A DNA stretch of 64,000 nt, taken from positions 186,001-250,000 of the forward strand of contig JBQTIY010000001.1 of the NCBI GenBank assembly GCA_052387675.1, in the 5' to 3' direction. A program made the translations under genes and the position numbers. Origin of the DNA: JBQTIY01 sp052387675 (GTDB lineage Bacteria > Planctomycetota > B15-G4). The notes beneath the pieces are model-generated. The model had not been told where the DNA came from and did not search any database. It saw only the letters and a list, made by a program, of their open reading frames with translations. Shown piece after piece: positions 7,257-17,170 of this stretch (position 1 is its first letter; the number at the start of each line of letters is the position of its first letter).

Positions 7257-9487
7257 CAGTTCGGCCCTCGCGCGCCGGTGAGTGCGGCCTGCGTGCGTTC
7301 ACGCAGCGCCTGTTGCTCATCGATGAGGGTCTTCACCACGAGCAGCACCTCCTGATAGTCCTCCCACTCCTCCATGCGACCGAGCAGGCTTTCCAGTCCG
7401 GCCAGGACGGCGAGCTGCGCCTCCTGCGCCGCGGCGAGCGTCTCGCTGCTGGGCTCGGTGAGAGCCGACTCCAAGAACTTGTGCGCGGCGGGCGAAAGAT
7501 CCTGTTCGAGCATGAGCGCCACGCCGACCATGTCGAGCAGGCGCCCCACGAGATCGAGCCGGCCGAAGGCGCCCGCAGTGTGCTCAGCGGCGAGCGTGCG
7601 CCAGGCCTGCGGTGCGAAGCCCTCGTCCACCGGCGCGGCCTGCCAGTCGGCCAAGCGGCGAGCCAGCACGCTGGCGGCGCCCGGCGCCGCGTCGAGGCGA
7701 TTGAGCAGAAGTTCATCGAGCACGGAGCAGAGTTCGCGGGCCTCACGCGTGAGCCGCGCCGTGACCTGCTGCTGCGCGACAACCGCGCCGAGCAGCTCAG
7801 GATCATCGGCCGGCGGCGGCACGGCCACCAGTTCGGCGACAGACTCGGCGGCCGTGCGCTGGCGCTCACGGATCGCCGCGAAAGCTTCTTTGACGCGCAA
7901 CTGGCGGTCGGCCAGCAGCCGCTGCACTTCGGCGTCATCCACGACTTCCAGGCGGCGGCCGTCGGCCGTGGCAAGCTGCGGTCCGCGCCCCGGCAGGTCG
8001 CGGCCATCCTGCGCCTCGAGCCGGTAGCTCAGCGCGCCGGACTGGCTCTGCGTGGACAGGTCCAGCAGATGCCGGCGCTGTGCCGGACGCGTTTCGTCCG
8101 CCACGAGGTCGAGCACGGTCTCGGTTGGCGCTGTCGCCACCGCGCCGCCGGAGGAGAGCTGCTGCGTGTGCAGGCGCACCGAGGCGATGCCGTGGTCGTC
8201 CTCGGCCAGCGCGGCAAAGGGCACGACCGCGCGCGCGGTGACCTTCAGGTCCGAACGCGCCGGCGCAAAGACGCGCAAGGTCGGCGCGCGATCCTTGCGC
8301 ACCATGAGCGGCAAGTGATCGGGATCGGGCGTCTCCAGACCCGCCTCGCCCACGAGCACCACCACCAGCGTGTCGGAAGCCTCGGCCACGAACTCCACGG
8401 TGGCCAGGCGCCCGCCATCACCTTCCGTCATGCGCAGCGGCAGTTCCTGGCCGGAGCTGAGCAGGCGCAGCAAGCCCGAGTGCACGCTGTCCGGCACCTC
8501 GCCGCTGAGCCGCAGGCGCGTGCCTTCATCCAGCATGAGGTCGGCGGCGGTGAGTTCGCGCGGCGCTTGGCCCAGATAGGCGGGCGGCTCGGCGAAGAAG
8601 CGCGGCTGCAAGAGCCGCGGCGGCTCGACGACCTGCAGCCTCAGCTCGGTGTCGGCGCCCGTGTCGTCGCCGCCGCGCACCCAAAGCACCGTGTCGCCGC
8701 GCTCGATCGGCAACCGGCCGCGCCAGGTGCCGTCGGCAGCCACGCTCAGCATGGCGGAGCGTTCGCCCTGCGCCCCGTCGACCACCACTTCTACGCGGTT
8801 CGGCGTGCGGCCTTCCACGCGTGCGCCCACTTCGAGCAGTCCGCCGCGCGCCACGAGCACGTCGCCGTCCTCCAGCACGCGGTGGCTGGGCCCGGCCGGC
8901 TCGAGTTCCAGAAAGAGACGCGTGTCGCGCGGCCAGGCCACGTCCTGCAGCGCCCAGCGCCGCGCAAAGACATCCAGCGGCGGGCGCGTGAGCCCCACGA
9001 GCGCGGCGATCAGCAGCAGCACGCCGCAGGAGAGCGCGCTGGTGCGCAGCGCCGGGCGCGAACGCAGCACTTGGCGCAAATCGTGTGTGCGGCAAAGTTC
9101 GGCGGCCTCGCCGTGCAAGCGCGAGGCGAGCGTGCCCTCCGCCCCGCTCTCCACTTGCAGTGCACTGATAATGCGCCCCTCGGCCTGCGGCAGCGCGCGC
9201 TCGACGAGCCGCGCCGTGTCGAGCCGGTCGGGGCCGCGCAAGAGCGGCCGACCCAAATGCCGCCACAGTTCACGCAGCAGCAGCAGCGCCACCAGCACCA
9301 GCAGCGCACCGCGCACGGGCACCGGCAGATTCAGCCAGCGATCGGCCAGGTAGAGCGTGGCCAATGTGGCCGCTAGGCGCGCGGCCACACGACACAGTCC
9401 GGCCGTGCTGCGCAGGAGCCGGATGCGCCCGCGCACCTGATCCAGGCGGCGCGTCAGCAGAGTGTGGCTCGGGGCGTTGGTGTTCAT
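7256..9487 (-). CDS. DUF4175-like membrane protein
   Basis: A 743-aa protein with hydrophobic helices near residues 33-50, 57-73 and 152-170, then a large extracytoplasmic region with beta-rich Ig-like stretches and a helical C-terminal third containing several Gln/Arg/Glu-rich segments. Architecture and position match the DUF4175-type proteins that accompany MoxR, DUF58 and BatA genes. I assign it on that basis with moderate confidence in the family name. Start and stop overlap both neighbours (ATGA at 9484-9487, TGATG at 7256), so production is probably coupled to the toroid protein before it and the coiled-coil protein after it. No enzymatic motif is visible. Confidence 0.75.
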   Translation of the reverse strand: MNTNAPSHTLLTRRLDQVRGRIRLLRSTAGLCRVAARLAATLATLYLADRWLNLPVPVRGALLVLVALLLLRELWRHLGRPLLRGPDRLDTARLVERALPQAEGRIISALQVESGAEGTLASRLHGEAAELCRTHDLRQVLRSRPALRTSALSCGVLLLIAALVGLTRPPLDVFARRWALQDVAWPRDTRLFLELEPAGPSHRVLEDGDVLVARGGLLEVGARVEGRTPNRVEVVVDGAQGERSAMLSVAADGTWRGRLPIERGDTVLWVRGGDDTGADTELRLQVVEPPRLLQPRFFAEPPAYLGQAPRELTAADLMLDEGTRLRLSGEVPDSVHSGLLRLLSSGQELPLRMTEGDGGRLATVEFVAEASDTLVVVLVGEAGLETPDPDHLPLMVRKDRAPTLRVFAPARSDLKVTARAVVPFAALAEDDHGIASVRLHTQQLSSGGAVATAPTETVLDLVADETRPAQRRHLLDLSTQSQSGALSYRLEAQDGRDLPGRGPQLATADGRRLEVVDDAEVQRLLADRQLRVKEAFAAIRERQRTAAESVAELVAVPPPADDPELLGAVVAQQQVTARLTREARELCSVLDELLLNRLDAAPGAASVLARRLADWQAAPVDEGFAPQAWRTLAAEHTAGAFGRLDLVGRLLDMVGVALMLEQDLSPAAHKFLESALTEPSSETLAAAQEAQLAVLAGLESLLGRMEEWEDYQEVLLVVKTLIDEQQALRERTQAALTGARGPN

Positions 9488-10680
9488 CGTTGGAAGATCG
9501 GCAGGTAGCCGTAGGGCAGCGAGAGAATGATCGCCCCCACCGCGGTGGAGAAGGCCGGGCCCGGCCCCACCGGGCAGGGCAGGCTGCCGTCGGCGCGCTG
9601 CGCAGCGATGAGCTCACCCCGCACGCGCGGGTAATAGCTGCGCCAAGCCTGGCCGCCCACGACGTAGAGCGCCTGCGTGGCGTAGTAGTGGCCGTACCAG
9701 TAGAAGTAATGGAAGCCGTAGGGCGAACGCGCCGAGACGAGGTCGTAGTTATCGATCAGAAAGCTGATGCTGGCCTGCAGGTCCAGCGTCTTCTCGCCCC
9801 CGCCCGGATCATTGCCGTAGACACCGGAGTTGTGCAGGGCCGCGATGCCCGCGGCCGTGAGCGCAAAGGAGGAACGCGAGCGCCCCTGGCTCACCTGATA
9901 GCGGAAGGAGCCGCGATCGGAGCGGTAGTAGCTGTCCCAGGAGCGTCCGCCGCCTTCGTTGTCGCTCACGTAGGAGCGCGCCACGTACTTGCGCGCCCGC
10001 TCGATCGTGCTCTTGGGCACGCGGATGCCCACGTTGCGCGCGCCGCGCAGCGCGTTGAGCTGGCACACCGCGATGGACATGTCCGACTCGACGGCGTGCG
10101 GAACATAGCGCCACGCGCCCTCGGCGTTCTGCGCGGCCACGATGAGGTCCACCGCCGACTGCAGCTTGGCGCGCACATCCTGCCGGTCGGTCATGCCGTA
10201 GACCTCGGCCAGGAAGAGCGTGGCGAAGGCGTGGCTGTACATGCGCGTCTCGTTGCGCGTGATGAAGCCGTCGTCCTGCACGCAGGCCAGCACCGCGTCG
10301 GTGGCGCGCCGGATGACGTCGCCGTAGATGCCGCGTCCGGGTAAGTGCCCGGCCGACAGGAAGGCGATGCCGGCCAGCGCCGTGACGCCCACATGCGGCC
10401 GGTCATCGACGGTGACCTGATAACTCTGGTTGAGCTTGAAGCCCACGTCGGCGGTCCAGGTGCCGTCGGCGTTCTGCGTCTCGGCCAGATAGGCCAGCGC
10501 GCGTTCCACGGCCAGGATGGAGGCGGGCGTGATGTCTTCGTCCTGCGCCGGCATGGGCGCCGGCATGGGCGCCGACGGGGGCGCCGACGGGACCGCGGTC
10601 GCCGGCGCCTGCGCCGCGACAGCGCCGACCAGCAGCGTGACGCTGAGGGTCGCGCGCAACACAGCCGCGGGCAGGTTCAT
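9484..10680 (-). CDS. Secreted prenyltransferase/squalene-oxidase-type toroid repeat protein (second of two)
   Basis: A 398-aa protein from ATG 10680, which overlaps the stop of the PQQ gene as ATGA. Residues about 1-23 form a signal peptide. A Pro/Ala/Met-rich linker (about 25-45) is built from 12-bp DNA repeats. The remainder has toroid repeats such as AYLAETQNADGTWTA, GVTALAGIAFLSAGH and AVDLIVAAQNAEGAWRY. A Tyr/Trp-rich segment (YGFHYFYWYGHYYATQALYV) lies near residues 330-350. No cyclase DxDD motif is seen. The tail YLPIFQR is identical to that of the other toroid protein. In this setting a structural or binding partner of the VWA and PQQ proteins is more likely than a terpene cyclase. 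Confidence 0.85.
   Translation of the reverse strand: MNLPAAVLRATLSVTLLVGAVAAQAPATAVPSAPPSAPMPAPMPAQDEDITPASILAVERALAYLAETQNADGTWTADVGFKLNQSYQVTVDDRPHVGVTALAGIAFLSAGHLPGRGIYGDVIRRATDAVLACVQDDGFITRNETRMYSHAFATLFLAEVYGMTDRQDVRAKLQSAVDLIVAAQNAEGAWRYVPHAVESDMSIAVCQLNALRGARNVGIRVPKSTIERARKYVARSYVSDNEGGGRSWDSYYRSDRGSFRYQVSQGRSRSSFALTAAGIAALHNSGVYGNDPGGGEKTLDLQASISFLIDNYDLVSARSPYGFHYFYWYGHYYATQALYVVGGQAWRSYYPRVRGELIAAQRADGSLPCPVGPGPAFSTAVGAIILSLPYGYLPIFQR
10545..10592. repeat. Four tandem 12-bp units inside a toroid gene
   Basis: Two copies of GCGCCGGCATGG are followed by two near copies, GCGCCGACGGGG and GCGCCGACGGGA. They encode alternating Met/Pro/Ala and Ser/Ala/Pro tetrapeptides in the linker behind the signal peptide. 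The 12-bp period keeps the frame, so copy number could vary without disrupting the protein. Confidence 0.85.
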
Positions 10681-13600
10681 CGCGACGCACTCCGCAGCAC
10701 GCGCACGACTCCGCCATTCGCGATGAGCACAGCGCCTTCGGTCACGGTCATCTCCGCGCGACCGGGGGCCGCGAAATCTGTCCACGCAATACTGTAGCGC
10801 TGCTCCCCGGTCCTGCCATCGACGAGTCGCAGCGTGGCCGGCACATCGCGCGTCAGCGGGTCGATGAGCAGCGCGAAGCCATCCCGGGCCGGCGCGATGC
10901 GCGGCGCGACCGCCGGAGCTTCGGGCAGGCGCAGGCTGCCCGAGGGCCGCCCGGCCGCCACATCCACCACGAGCAGGCGCGCCGGGTCGGCGGCCTCGCT
11001 CAGTGCGAGGAAGGCCACCGGTCCGGCGGACTGACCGCCGAGCACGCGCAGCGGGACTTCCGAAGTGAAGGCCTCGCCGGGGCCAAGTTCTCCCGCCAGG
11101 CTCAGCACCTGCGAGAGCCCGCTGCGGCCGTTGAGCGACGACGGCGTGCCCACCAGCACAACCCCGCCGAGGCCGTCGCCGAAGAGCAGGCCGCGCGCGA
11201 GCGAGTCGTGCACTTGCGCCTGCCAGAGCGGCTCGAAGTCCTCCGCGCGGCGCAGTTCGAGGCGCGAGCCGAAGGGCGGCTCGATCGCACCGGCCAGCAG
11301 CAGTCCGGCCGGTTCGTCCAGCGCGGAGAGCAGCGTGGGCGCCTGCCCGCCGAGAGCCACTTCGGCCGCGATGCGGCCCTTGAGCAGATCCACGCGCAGC
11401 AGGCGCGCGTCCACCGGCGTGCCGTCGCGCTGGCGATCGCGAATGCTCATGACGAGCACGCGGCCGTCGGCCAGCACCAGCCGCGCGCCGAGGCAGGGCG
11501 GCAGTTCGACGCTGCCGACGAGCGCTCCCGTCGCCGCACCGAAGCCCTCCACGATGAGGCGGCGCTGCCCCGACTCCACAACTTCCGCGAGACGCACCAC
11601 GAGCCCGTCGCACAGCCCCCAGCCGCGCGAGAGACCGGAGACCGGCTGCGCCCACAGCCGTCGCCCGTCGCTCAGCGCGAGCGCCTCGAGCTGGTCTTCG
11701 CCGGTGGCGCCGCCCGCGCCGCGCCCGCGCGAGAGCTGCGCGAAGAGCCGTTCGCCGCCGAACTGCCACTCGGTGAGATCGGCCGGCCCGCTGCGACCCT
11801 CGCTGGGCCAGGCGCGCCGCCAGAGCACGCGGTCCTGCGCCGCATCGATCAAGAAGAGCAGGCTGGAATCGCGCACCAGACCCAAGGCCACTGAGGCCAG
11901 ACTCGCGCCCGGCCGGCCGGTCACGGCGGGCCACTCGATCTGCCCCTGCGACACGATGTCGTGCCGGCTCTGCTGCACGTCGGCGCTCGGGAGCGCGGGC
12001 AAGCGCGGCTGCCGCACACCGCGCGGAATCTCGGCCGCGCCGAGCTGCAGCGCCGCGGCCAGCTCCGCTTCACCCGCCGCCGCAGCGGCCTGACGCTGCA
12101 AGTCCTCGCGCAGATCCGGGTCGATGCGCCCGGCCAGTGCAGACAAGGCGGCCAGGGCTTCCGTGCCGCTGCCGGCGGCCAGCAACTCGCGCACGCGCTC
12201 CGCATGCGCCTCCACCACGGCCAGCGCCTGCGGATAGCGCGCTTCGACGGCGCGGACATCGCGCTCATCGACTGCCACGGCCAGCAGCGCCTCGGCTTCG
12301 CGCTCGAAGCGCGCGTAGTGCCCCCGCCCGTAGCGCCCCAGCAACTCACCCAGCACGGTGGTGGCGCGCACGCGCACGCTCTGCCCGGCCCAGCTCTCAT
12401 CGGGCCAGCGCAGCAGCAGCTCCTGCACCAGCGCCACGGCTGCGCCGGCTTCTTCGTCGAGCATGGCCTGCTCGGCCGAGCGCTGCGCCGCGAGCAGGCC
12501 CGCCGGCTGCGGTCCATCGCGCGTCAGGCCATCAATGGCCAGGCGCAGCTCGGGGTCGCGCTCAGCAATGCGTTCGATCCACTCCGCCACGAGCTCCTGC
12601 TCGCCGAGATTCGCCAGCGCAGACAGCGCCTCCGAAGCCAGTTCGTTCAGGCCGGCGAGACGTTCGGCGAGCTCTAGCAGCGCCTCCCAGGACTCGCGCT
12701 GCTCGTCGGCGCGCGCGCGGATGAGTTCGACCTGCAAGCGGCCCGTGCGAGCGCGCTCGAAGAGCGGGCCCGGCCCGCCCTGCAAGAGTTCGTCGTAGAA
12801 GCGCGCCGCTTCGCTGAGCCGCCCGGCCGCGAGCAGCAGTTCCGCCGAGGCGAAGCTGGCGTCGAGCGCCTCGTCGCCGCCGGCCTGCACTTCGTCCAGC
12901 GCGCGCTCGACATCCACCACGCCGTGCACGGCGCGGTCATCCACCAGCAGCAGAGCCGTACCGGCCGGCACGGCGCGGCGGGCACCGTTGGGCAGTCCGG
13001 CGGGATCCCAGGGCCGGTCCCGCAGCGGAGCCGCGCGATCCTCGAGCGGCACGGTGCGGAGTCCGCGCAGCGTGGGCACGAGCAGGACCTTGCCCGCCAG
13101 GCTGGCCGGCCCGGCCACGACATCGCGCTCCAGTTCCAGGTGCCGCTCCCAGAGCAGCGCTCCCGAATCCGCGGAGCGCACTTCAACTCGCTCGCCGCTC
13201 ACCAGAATCAGGCGGCCCTCGGCATCGAGCAGGGCGTCGTGTCGCAGGTCGGGACGCCCAAACTCGGCGACGCCCAGCGTGTACTTGAGGCGGCCCGTCG
13301 CGGCATCGAGGGCCAGCAGTTGCGCGCTGTCGAGCGGCGTGACGATGAGCGTGCCGCGCACGAGGAGCGGTGGATGATTGGTCCACGGCACCGCGCGGCG
13401 CACGTCGGAGTTCGGAGAGCGGCTCGCTCGGCGCGGCATAGGCTCGTAGCCGGTGATCCAGCGCAGCCGCCCGGAGCGCGCATCGACGCAGGCCACCGAG
13501 CCCAAGTTGCTACTCACGTAGGCGGCGCCCTCGGCCAGCAGCGCGGGCGAGGCCGTGTGCTCCTGAAAAGGCCGGTTGAACATGGTCAAGTCCTGCTGGC

Positions 13601-14855
13601 CGGTGCACAGCAGCGTGCGCCAGAGCAGCGCGCCGGTTTGCAGTTCGAAGCCCACGGCATAGCTGCTGATCGCGCCGAGCGTCAGCGAACCGGCCGCCAC
13701 GACGAGGCCCTCTCCCAGCGCGGGCGGGCCGGCCACGCTCAGGCGATCCAGGAAGTCGTCACCGTCCGCAGGCGCCTGCTGACGCCAGAGTTCACGGCCC
13801 GTGGCGCGGTCGAGGGCCACCAGCCGCCGCAGCGGCAACGGCCAGTTGATGGGAATGGTTTCAAAGTCGTGCAGCTTGCGGCGCGCCTCGCGGGCCTGCA
13901 CCACTGCCACGAGCACGTCGCCGGCGAGCGCGGGCTCCGCGCAGAGATAGGGCGAGACGGCGCGGTCGCGCCAGCCGTCCATGTAGGTCTCGAAGCCAAA
14001 CCAAGTGGAGCGGCCGCCTTCGCGCGAGAGCGTTTCCAAGGGCCCGGCGTGATGCCAGACCAGGCGCCCGCTGTGCAGTTCGCGCGCGCTGACCGAGAGC
14101 GAGTCGGCCACGAAGACCGTGCCGCCCGCGATGAGCGGCACCACCGGCCCGATGGGCGCCTCGTCTTGATCCGGCCAGCGGTCGAAGGGATTGCGCGAGA
14201 CCAGCCGCGCCGCGACGAGGGGCGCGCTCCAGAGCGGACGCAGGGCGCTGCCCTCACTGAGCAGTTCGGGATCGAGGGCGCTCGCGCCCGTCGCCGCCGG
14301 CGCGGACGCGTCGGCTCCGAGCTCGTGCTCGTGCCGGGCCAGGCGCTCGGCCGCCAGCCGGCCTTCGGGGAGGCCCTCATAGCGATGCGCCAAACGCCGC
14401 AGCGCGGCCAAGTCGCGCCACGCGCTAGCCACGGCGAGTTGCTCCCGCGCGGCTTCACCAGCCAAGCCCTCCAGGACTTCGGGCTGCACGCGCGTCGACA
14501 AAAGGTAAAGCGCGTACTCGGCGGCCCCCACCCAGCGCGGCGGCTCCCCGGCCACCTGCAGCGCATCGTCGTGCGCGCCCGTGGCCAGCGCGACGAGCTG
14601 CCGCGCCGCGCCCGCTTCATCACCTTCGGCCAGCGCGGCGAGTGCGGCGTCCAGCGCCGCGCGCGCACTCGGCGACGTGCGCACGGAATAGCCCAGAAAG
14701 GGACGATCGTCCGGATCGAAGCGCCACGACGTGTCCGGCAGCCGATCCCAGCCGGCCCAGCGCTCCTGCGCCGCGACACTGGCCGCCAGCACGGGCAGCG
14801 CGAGCACGACGCACAGCGCCAGCACACGCAGCGACTTGAGGCTCGCAGGAAACAT
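10677..14855 (-). CDS. Giant secreted PQQ-type beta-propeller protein
   Basis: About 1392 aa from ATG 14855, which has GGAG upstream and lies 11 nt past the preceding stop. The frame extends 15 codons further to 14900, but that would overlap the VWA gene. A signal peptide (about residues 8-30) leads into a helical, TPR-like region and then two PQQ-like propeller portions. Blade-type repeats include GRLVWHHAGP, GRELWRQQAP, GALLWRTLLC, SGRLRWITGY and GALLWERHLE in the first half and WRRAWPS and GRRLWAQPVS in the second, with an Ala/Glu/Leu-rich helical middle (about 660-980). Such propellers fold as protein-protein platforms, as in BamB, or as quinoprotein dehydrogenases. I see no dehydrogenase heme or PQQ-ligand pattern, so a scaffold or sensor role is likelier. 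Confidence 0.85.
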   Translation of the reverse strand: MFPASLKSLRVLALCVVLALPVLAASVAAQERWAGWDRLPDTSWRFDPDDRPFLGYSVRTSPSARAALDAALAALAEGDEAGAARQLVALATGAHDDALQVAGEPPRWVGAAEYALYLLSTRVQPEVLEGLAGEAAREQLAVASAWRDLAALRRLAHRYEGLPEGRLAAERLARHEHELGADASAPAATGASALDPELLSEGSALRPLWSAPLVAARLVSRNPFDRWPDQDEAPIGPVVPLIAGGTVFVADSLSVSARELHSGRLVWHHAGPLETLSREGGRSTWFGFETYMDGWRDRAVSPYLCAEPALAGDVLVAVVQAREARRKLHDFETIPINWPLPLRRLVALDRATGRELWRQQAPADGDDFLDRLSVAGPPALGEGLVVAAGSLTLGAISSYAVGFELQTGALLWRTLLCTGQQDLTMFNRPFQEHTASPALLAEGAAYVSSNLGSVACVDARSGRLRWITGYEPMPRRASRSPNSDVRRAVPWTNHPPLLVRGTLIVTPLDSAQLLALDAATGRLKYTLGVAEFGRPDLRHDALLDAEGRLILVSGERVEVRSADSGALLWERHLELERDVVAGPASLAGKVLLVPTLRGLRTVPLEDRAAPLRDRPWDPAGLPNGARRAVPAGTALLLVDDRAVHGVVDVERALDEVQAGGDEALDASFASAELLLAAGRLSEAARFYDELLQGGPGPLFERARTGRLQVELIRARADEQRESWEALLELAERLAGLNELASEALSALANLGEQELVAEWIERIAERDPELRLAIDGLTRDGPQPAGLLAAQRSAEQAMLDEEAGAAVALVQELLLRWPDESWAGQSVRVRATTVLGELLGRYGRGHYARFEREAEALLAVAVDERDVRAVEARYPQALAVVEAHAERVRELLAAGSGTEALAALSALAGRIDPDLREDLQRQAAAAAGEAELAAALQLGAAEIPRGVRQPRLPALPSADVQQSRHDIVSQGQIEWPAVTGRPGASLASVALGLVRDSSLLFLIDAAQDRVLWRRAWPSEGRSGPADLTEWQFGGERLFAQLSRGRGAGGATGEDQLEALALSDGRRLWAQPVSGLSRGWGLCDGLVVRLAEVVESGQRRLIVEGFGAATGALVGSVELPPCLGARLVLADGRVLVMSIRDRQRDGTPVDARLLRVDLLKGRIAAEVALGGQAPTLLSALDEPAGLLLAGAIEPPFGSRLELRRAEDFEPLWQAQVHDSLARGLLFGDGLGGVVLVGTPSSLNGRSGLSQVLSLAGELGPGEAFTSEVPLRVLGGQSAGPVAFLALSEAADPARLLVVDVAAGRPSGSLRLPEAPAVAPRIAPARDGFALLIDPLTRDVPATLRLVDGRTGEQRYSIAWTDFAAPGRAEMTVTEGAVLIANGGVVRVLRSASR

Positions 14856-14866
14856 CTCGCTCCAAC

Positions 14867-17170
14867 TCAGACCAGATTGCGGCGTTTGCGCACGATCCAT
14901 TCGACGGATAGCAGACCGACCAGCAGCAGCAGGGCCGGCGTGCTGGCCCAGAGTTCCTCGCGCTGCGGTTCGTCCACGGGGCGCTCGCGCACCGGATCGG
15001 AGAGCCGCTCCAGGAAGGCGGGCGCATCCTCTAAGAGCGTGAAGCGCCCGCCACTGCCGGCCGCGAGTTCTTCGAGCAGCCGGCGATCCAGCACGGCGTC
15101 CTCAGTCTCGGCCGAAGGCACGCTCGCGGTGATCACTCGCAGCGCGCGCGGCGTGCCCGCGCCTGAGTCAGCATCCTCCAGCCACAGCCGGTAGGGCCCC
15201 GGTTCGCTGGCCACCAGCGCTCCGCGGAAGAGTCCGTCCTCCTCGCGTTCCAGCGGCAGCACTTCGCGCCGGCCGTCGGGCCGCGTGACCTGCGCCTCCA
15301 CAGTCTCTGCCGCCAGCGGCTTGAACTCGGCGTCGCGCACGCGCGCCGTGACGAGCACGCGCGCACCGAGGTCGTACTCGGCCAAATCGGTGGAGAGATC
15401 GAAGCGGTAATCGCTGCGCCGCAGTTTGTTCAGCGCCAGGTAGCGGATGAGGCCCTTCCAGAAGGGTTCGCGATAGGCCTCGAGGTAGCGGAAGCGCCAG
15501 CGCCAGGTTTCGTCGGTGGCCAGGAAGGCCGTGCGCCCCTGCGGCGCGTACATCGTGGCCAGCAGCACGTGCGGGCCGTGCGCATTGCGCGAGTTGGGAT
15601 GGCTGAGCAGCACTTCCGCCGTGGCGCGGGGTTTGGCCACCGGGTAGTACCAAGTCAGCGGCGCCAGGCCGTCTTCGCCTTCCCAGAGCGCGCGGTTCAC
15701 CTCCAGGTCGGGATGCAGCGTGACAACTTCGTGCGGGTCACGCGGCCGCTCCAGCACCGGGTGAAAAGGCGTGCCCGAGTCGTGCACGTTGGCCCACTCG
15801 GTGGCGGCGTCGCCGATGAGCACCGGCAGGATGTCCTCCAGCGGCGTGCCGACGTACTCGCGCGGCGCGTCGCGCTGGCCGGCCTGCATCAGGAAGCCGC
15901 CGCCGCCCTCCACGAACTCGCGCAGATTGCGCAGCAAGGTGTCGCTGTCGGGGCCCAGGTCGGCCGGATGCACGTCGCCAAAGATCACCACGTGGTAGGG
16001 CCGCAGGTCCTCGGCGGTGGGCGGAAAGCGCGTCAGCGCCGGCACGCCCTCAGTGGACTCCTGAATGAACTCCGGACTCGCATCGAGCAGCAGGCACTGC
16101 ACATCGAGATTGCCGATGCGCAGCAGCGAGTTCTTGAGGAAGCGGTATTCGTAGCGCGGATAGCCGTCCACGTAGAGCACCTGGATGCGGCCGGGCTCCA
16201 CGCGCAGCAGGCGGCGCTCGGAATTATTGGCCACGTCGCGCTCGCCGGGCTGCGGACTCACGGTGAGGGTCAAGTCGAGGTCGCCCTCGAGTTCCGGCAC
16301 GAAGCCGATGCGCACGACCTGCTCGGTGGAGCCGTCGGCGCCGGCCAGCGTGAAGGACTCCTGCGCGAGCTGGGCGCGGCCCTCTGTCTCGTTCACGCTC
16401 AGCGTGGCCACGGCGCCGGGGTAGCCGCGCGCGGCGATGGCCACTTCGAGTGTCACCGTGTCGCCCGCCAGAGCAACTTCGGGTGCCGTCACGCGCGCGA
16501 TGCGCACATCGCGCGGCACTTCCGGATCGCCGACGCCGATCGCATGCAGGGCCAGGCGGCGGCCGGCCAGCGAGGCCAGTGCCGCGCGCGGATCTCGCCC
16601 GGCATTGCTGCGGCCATCGGAGACGACCACCACTTGCGCCACCTCGCGTCCGCGCAGCTCGGCGGCCAGCGCCGCCAGCGCATCACCCAAGCGTGTGCTG
16701 CCGTCGGCGGCCTGCAGGTCCGTCAGGCTGCCGACAGCGCGCAGCGCATCGCCGAAGGCGAAGGTGAGCAGTTCGTAACGCTCCTCGAGCGAGGCGAGCG
16801 GGCCGGCGAGCTGCGCGCGCACGACTTCGGCGCGCGTGGCGTCGGCCGGCAATCCCAGCCGCTTGGCCAACTCCGGCATATCGCGCTCGCGCAGACTGGC
16901 CGAGTCGTCCAGCAGGGCCACGGCGACGGGCCGCTCCACGGCCACCTTCTGCCGCAGCCGCACGGGATGCATGAGAAAGAGCGCCAAGAGCGCGATGACC
17001 AGCAGCCGCAGCGTGGCCGGCAGCCAGCCGGTGCGCCGCGCCGCGCGGTCGCGGTAGAGCCAGCGCACGAAGAGCAGCGCCAGGGGCAGCAGCACGAGCG
17101 CCAGCACCCAGACCGGCGGCGCGTTGAGCAGCTCGATGCGGGTCATTTCCAGCACGGGCGACTGGCTCAT
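14867..17170 (-). CDS. Membrane VWA protein with glutamine-amidotransferase-like region
   Basis: A 767-aa protein with two N-terminal membrane helices (about residues 19-38 and 52-69). A von Willebrand A-like domain follows with a MIDAS-type D-x-S-x-S as DDSAS at 88-92 and a later VVVVSDGRSNAGRDP. A central class-I-amidotransferase-like Rossmann region starts near VLYVDGYPRYEYRFLKNSL. It is characteristic of membrane VWA partners of BatA, usually without the catalytic Cys-His pair, and I do not see a convincing catalytic cysteine. A C-terminal helix (about 742-758) ends in KRR. ATG at 17170 overlaps the BatA-like stop by 4 nt. It probably receives a signal or force from the MoxR ATPase, by analogy with other MoxR/VWA pairs. 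Confidence 0.88.
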   Translation of the reverse strand: MSQSPVLEMTRIELLNAPPVWVLALVLLPLALLFVRWLYRDRAARRTGWLPATLRLLVIALLALFLMHPVRLRQKVAVERPVAVALLDDSASLRERDMPELAKRLGLPADATRAEVVRAQLAGPLASLEERYELLTFAFGDALRAVGSLTDLQAADGSTRLGDALAALAAELRGREVAQVVVVSDGRSNAGRDPRAALASLAGRRLALHAIGVGDPEVPRDVRIARVTAPEVALAGDTVTLEVAIAARGYPGAVATLSVNETEGRAQLAQESFTLAGADGSTEQVVRIGFVPELEGDLDLTLTVSPQPGERDVANNSERRLLRVEPGRIQVLYVDGYPRYEYRFLKNSLLRIGNLDVQCLLLDASPEFIQESTEGVPALTRFPPTAEDLRPYHVVIFGDVHPADLGPDSDTLLRNLREFVEGGGGFLMQAGQRDAPREYVGTPLEDILPVLIGDAATEWANVHDSGTPFHPVLERPRDPHEVVTLHPDLEVNRALWEGEDGLAPLTWYYPVAKPRATAEVLLSHPNSRNAHGPHVLLATMYAPQGRTAFLATDETWRWRFRYLEAYREPFWKGLIRYLALNKLRRSDYRFDLSTDLAEYDLGARVLVTARVRDAEFKPLAAETVEAQVTRPDGRREVLPLEREEDGLFRGALVASEPGPYRLWLEDADSGAGTPRALRVITASVPSAETEDAVLDRRLLEELAAGSGGRFTLLEDAPAFLERLSDPVRERPVDEPQREELWASTPALLLLVGLLSVEWIVRKRRNLV

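Noticed and set aside
12924..15194. A 756-codon rightward frame inside the PQQ gene
   Set aside because: Same G+C-driven antisense effect; rich in Arg, His and Gln and without recognisable motifs.
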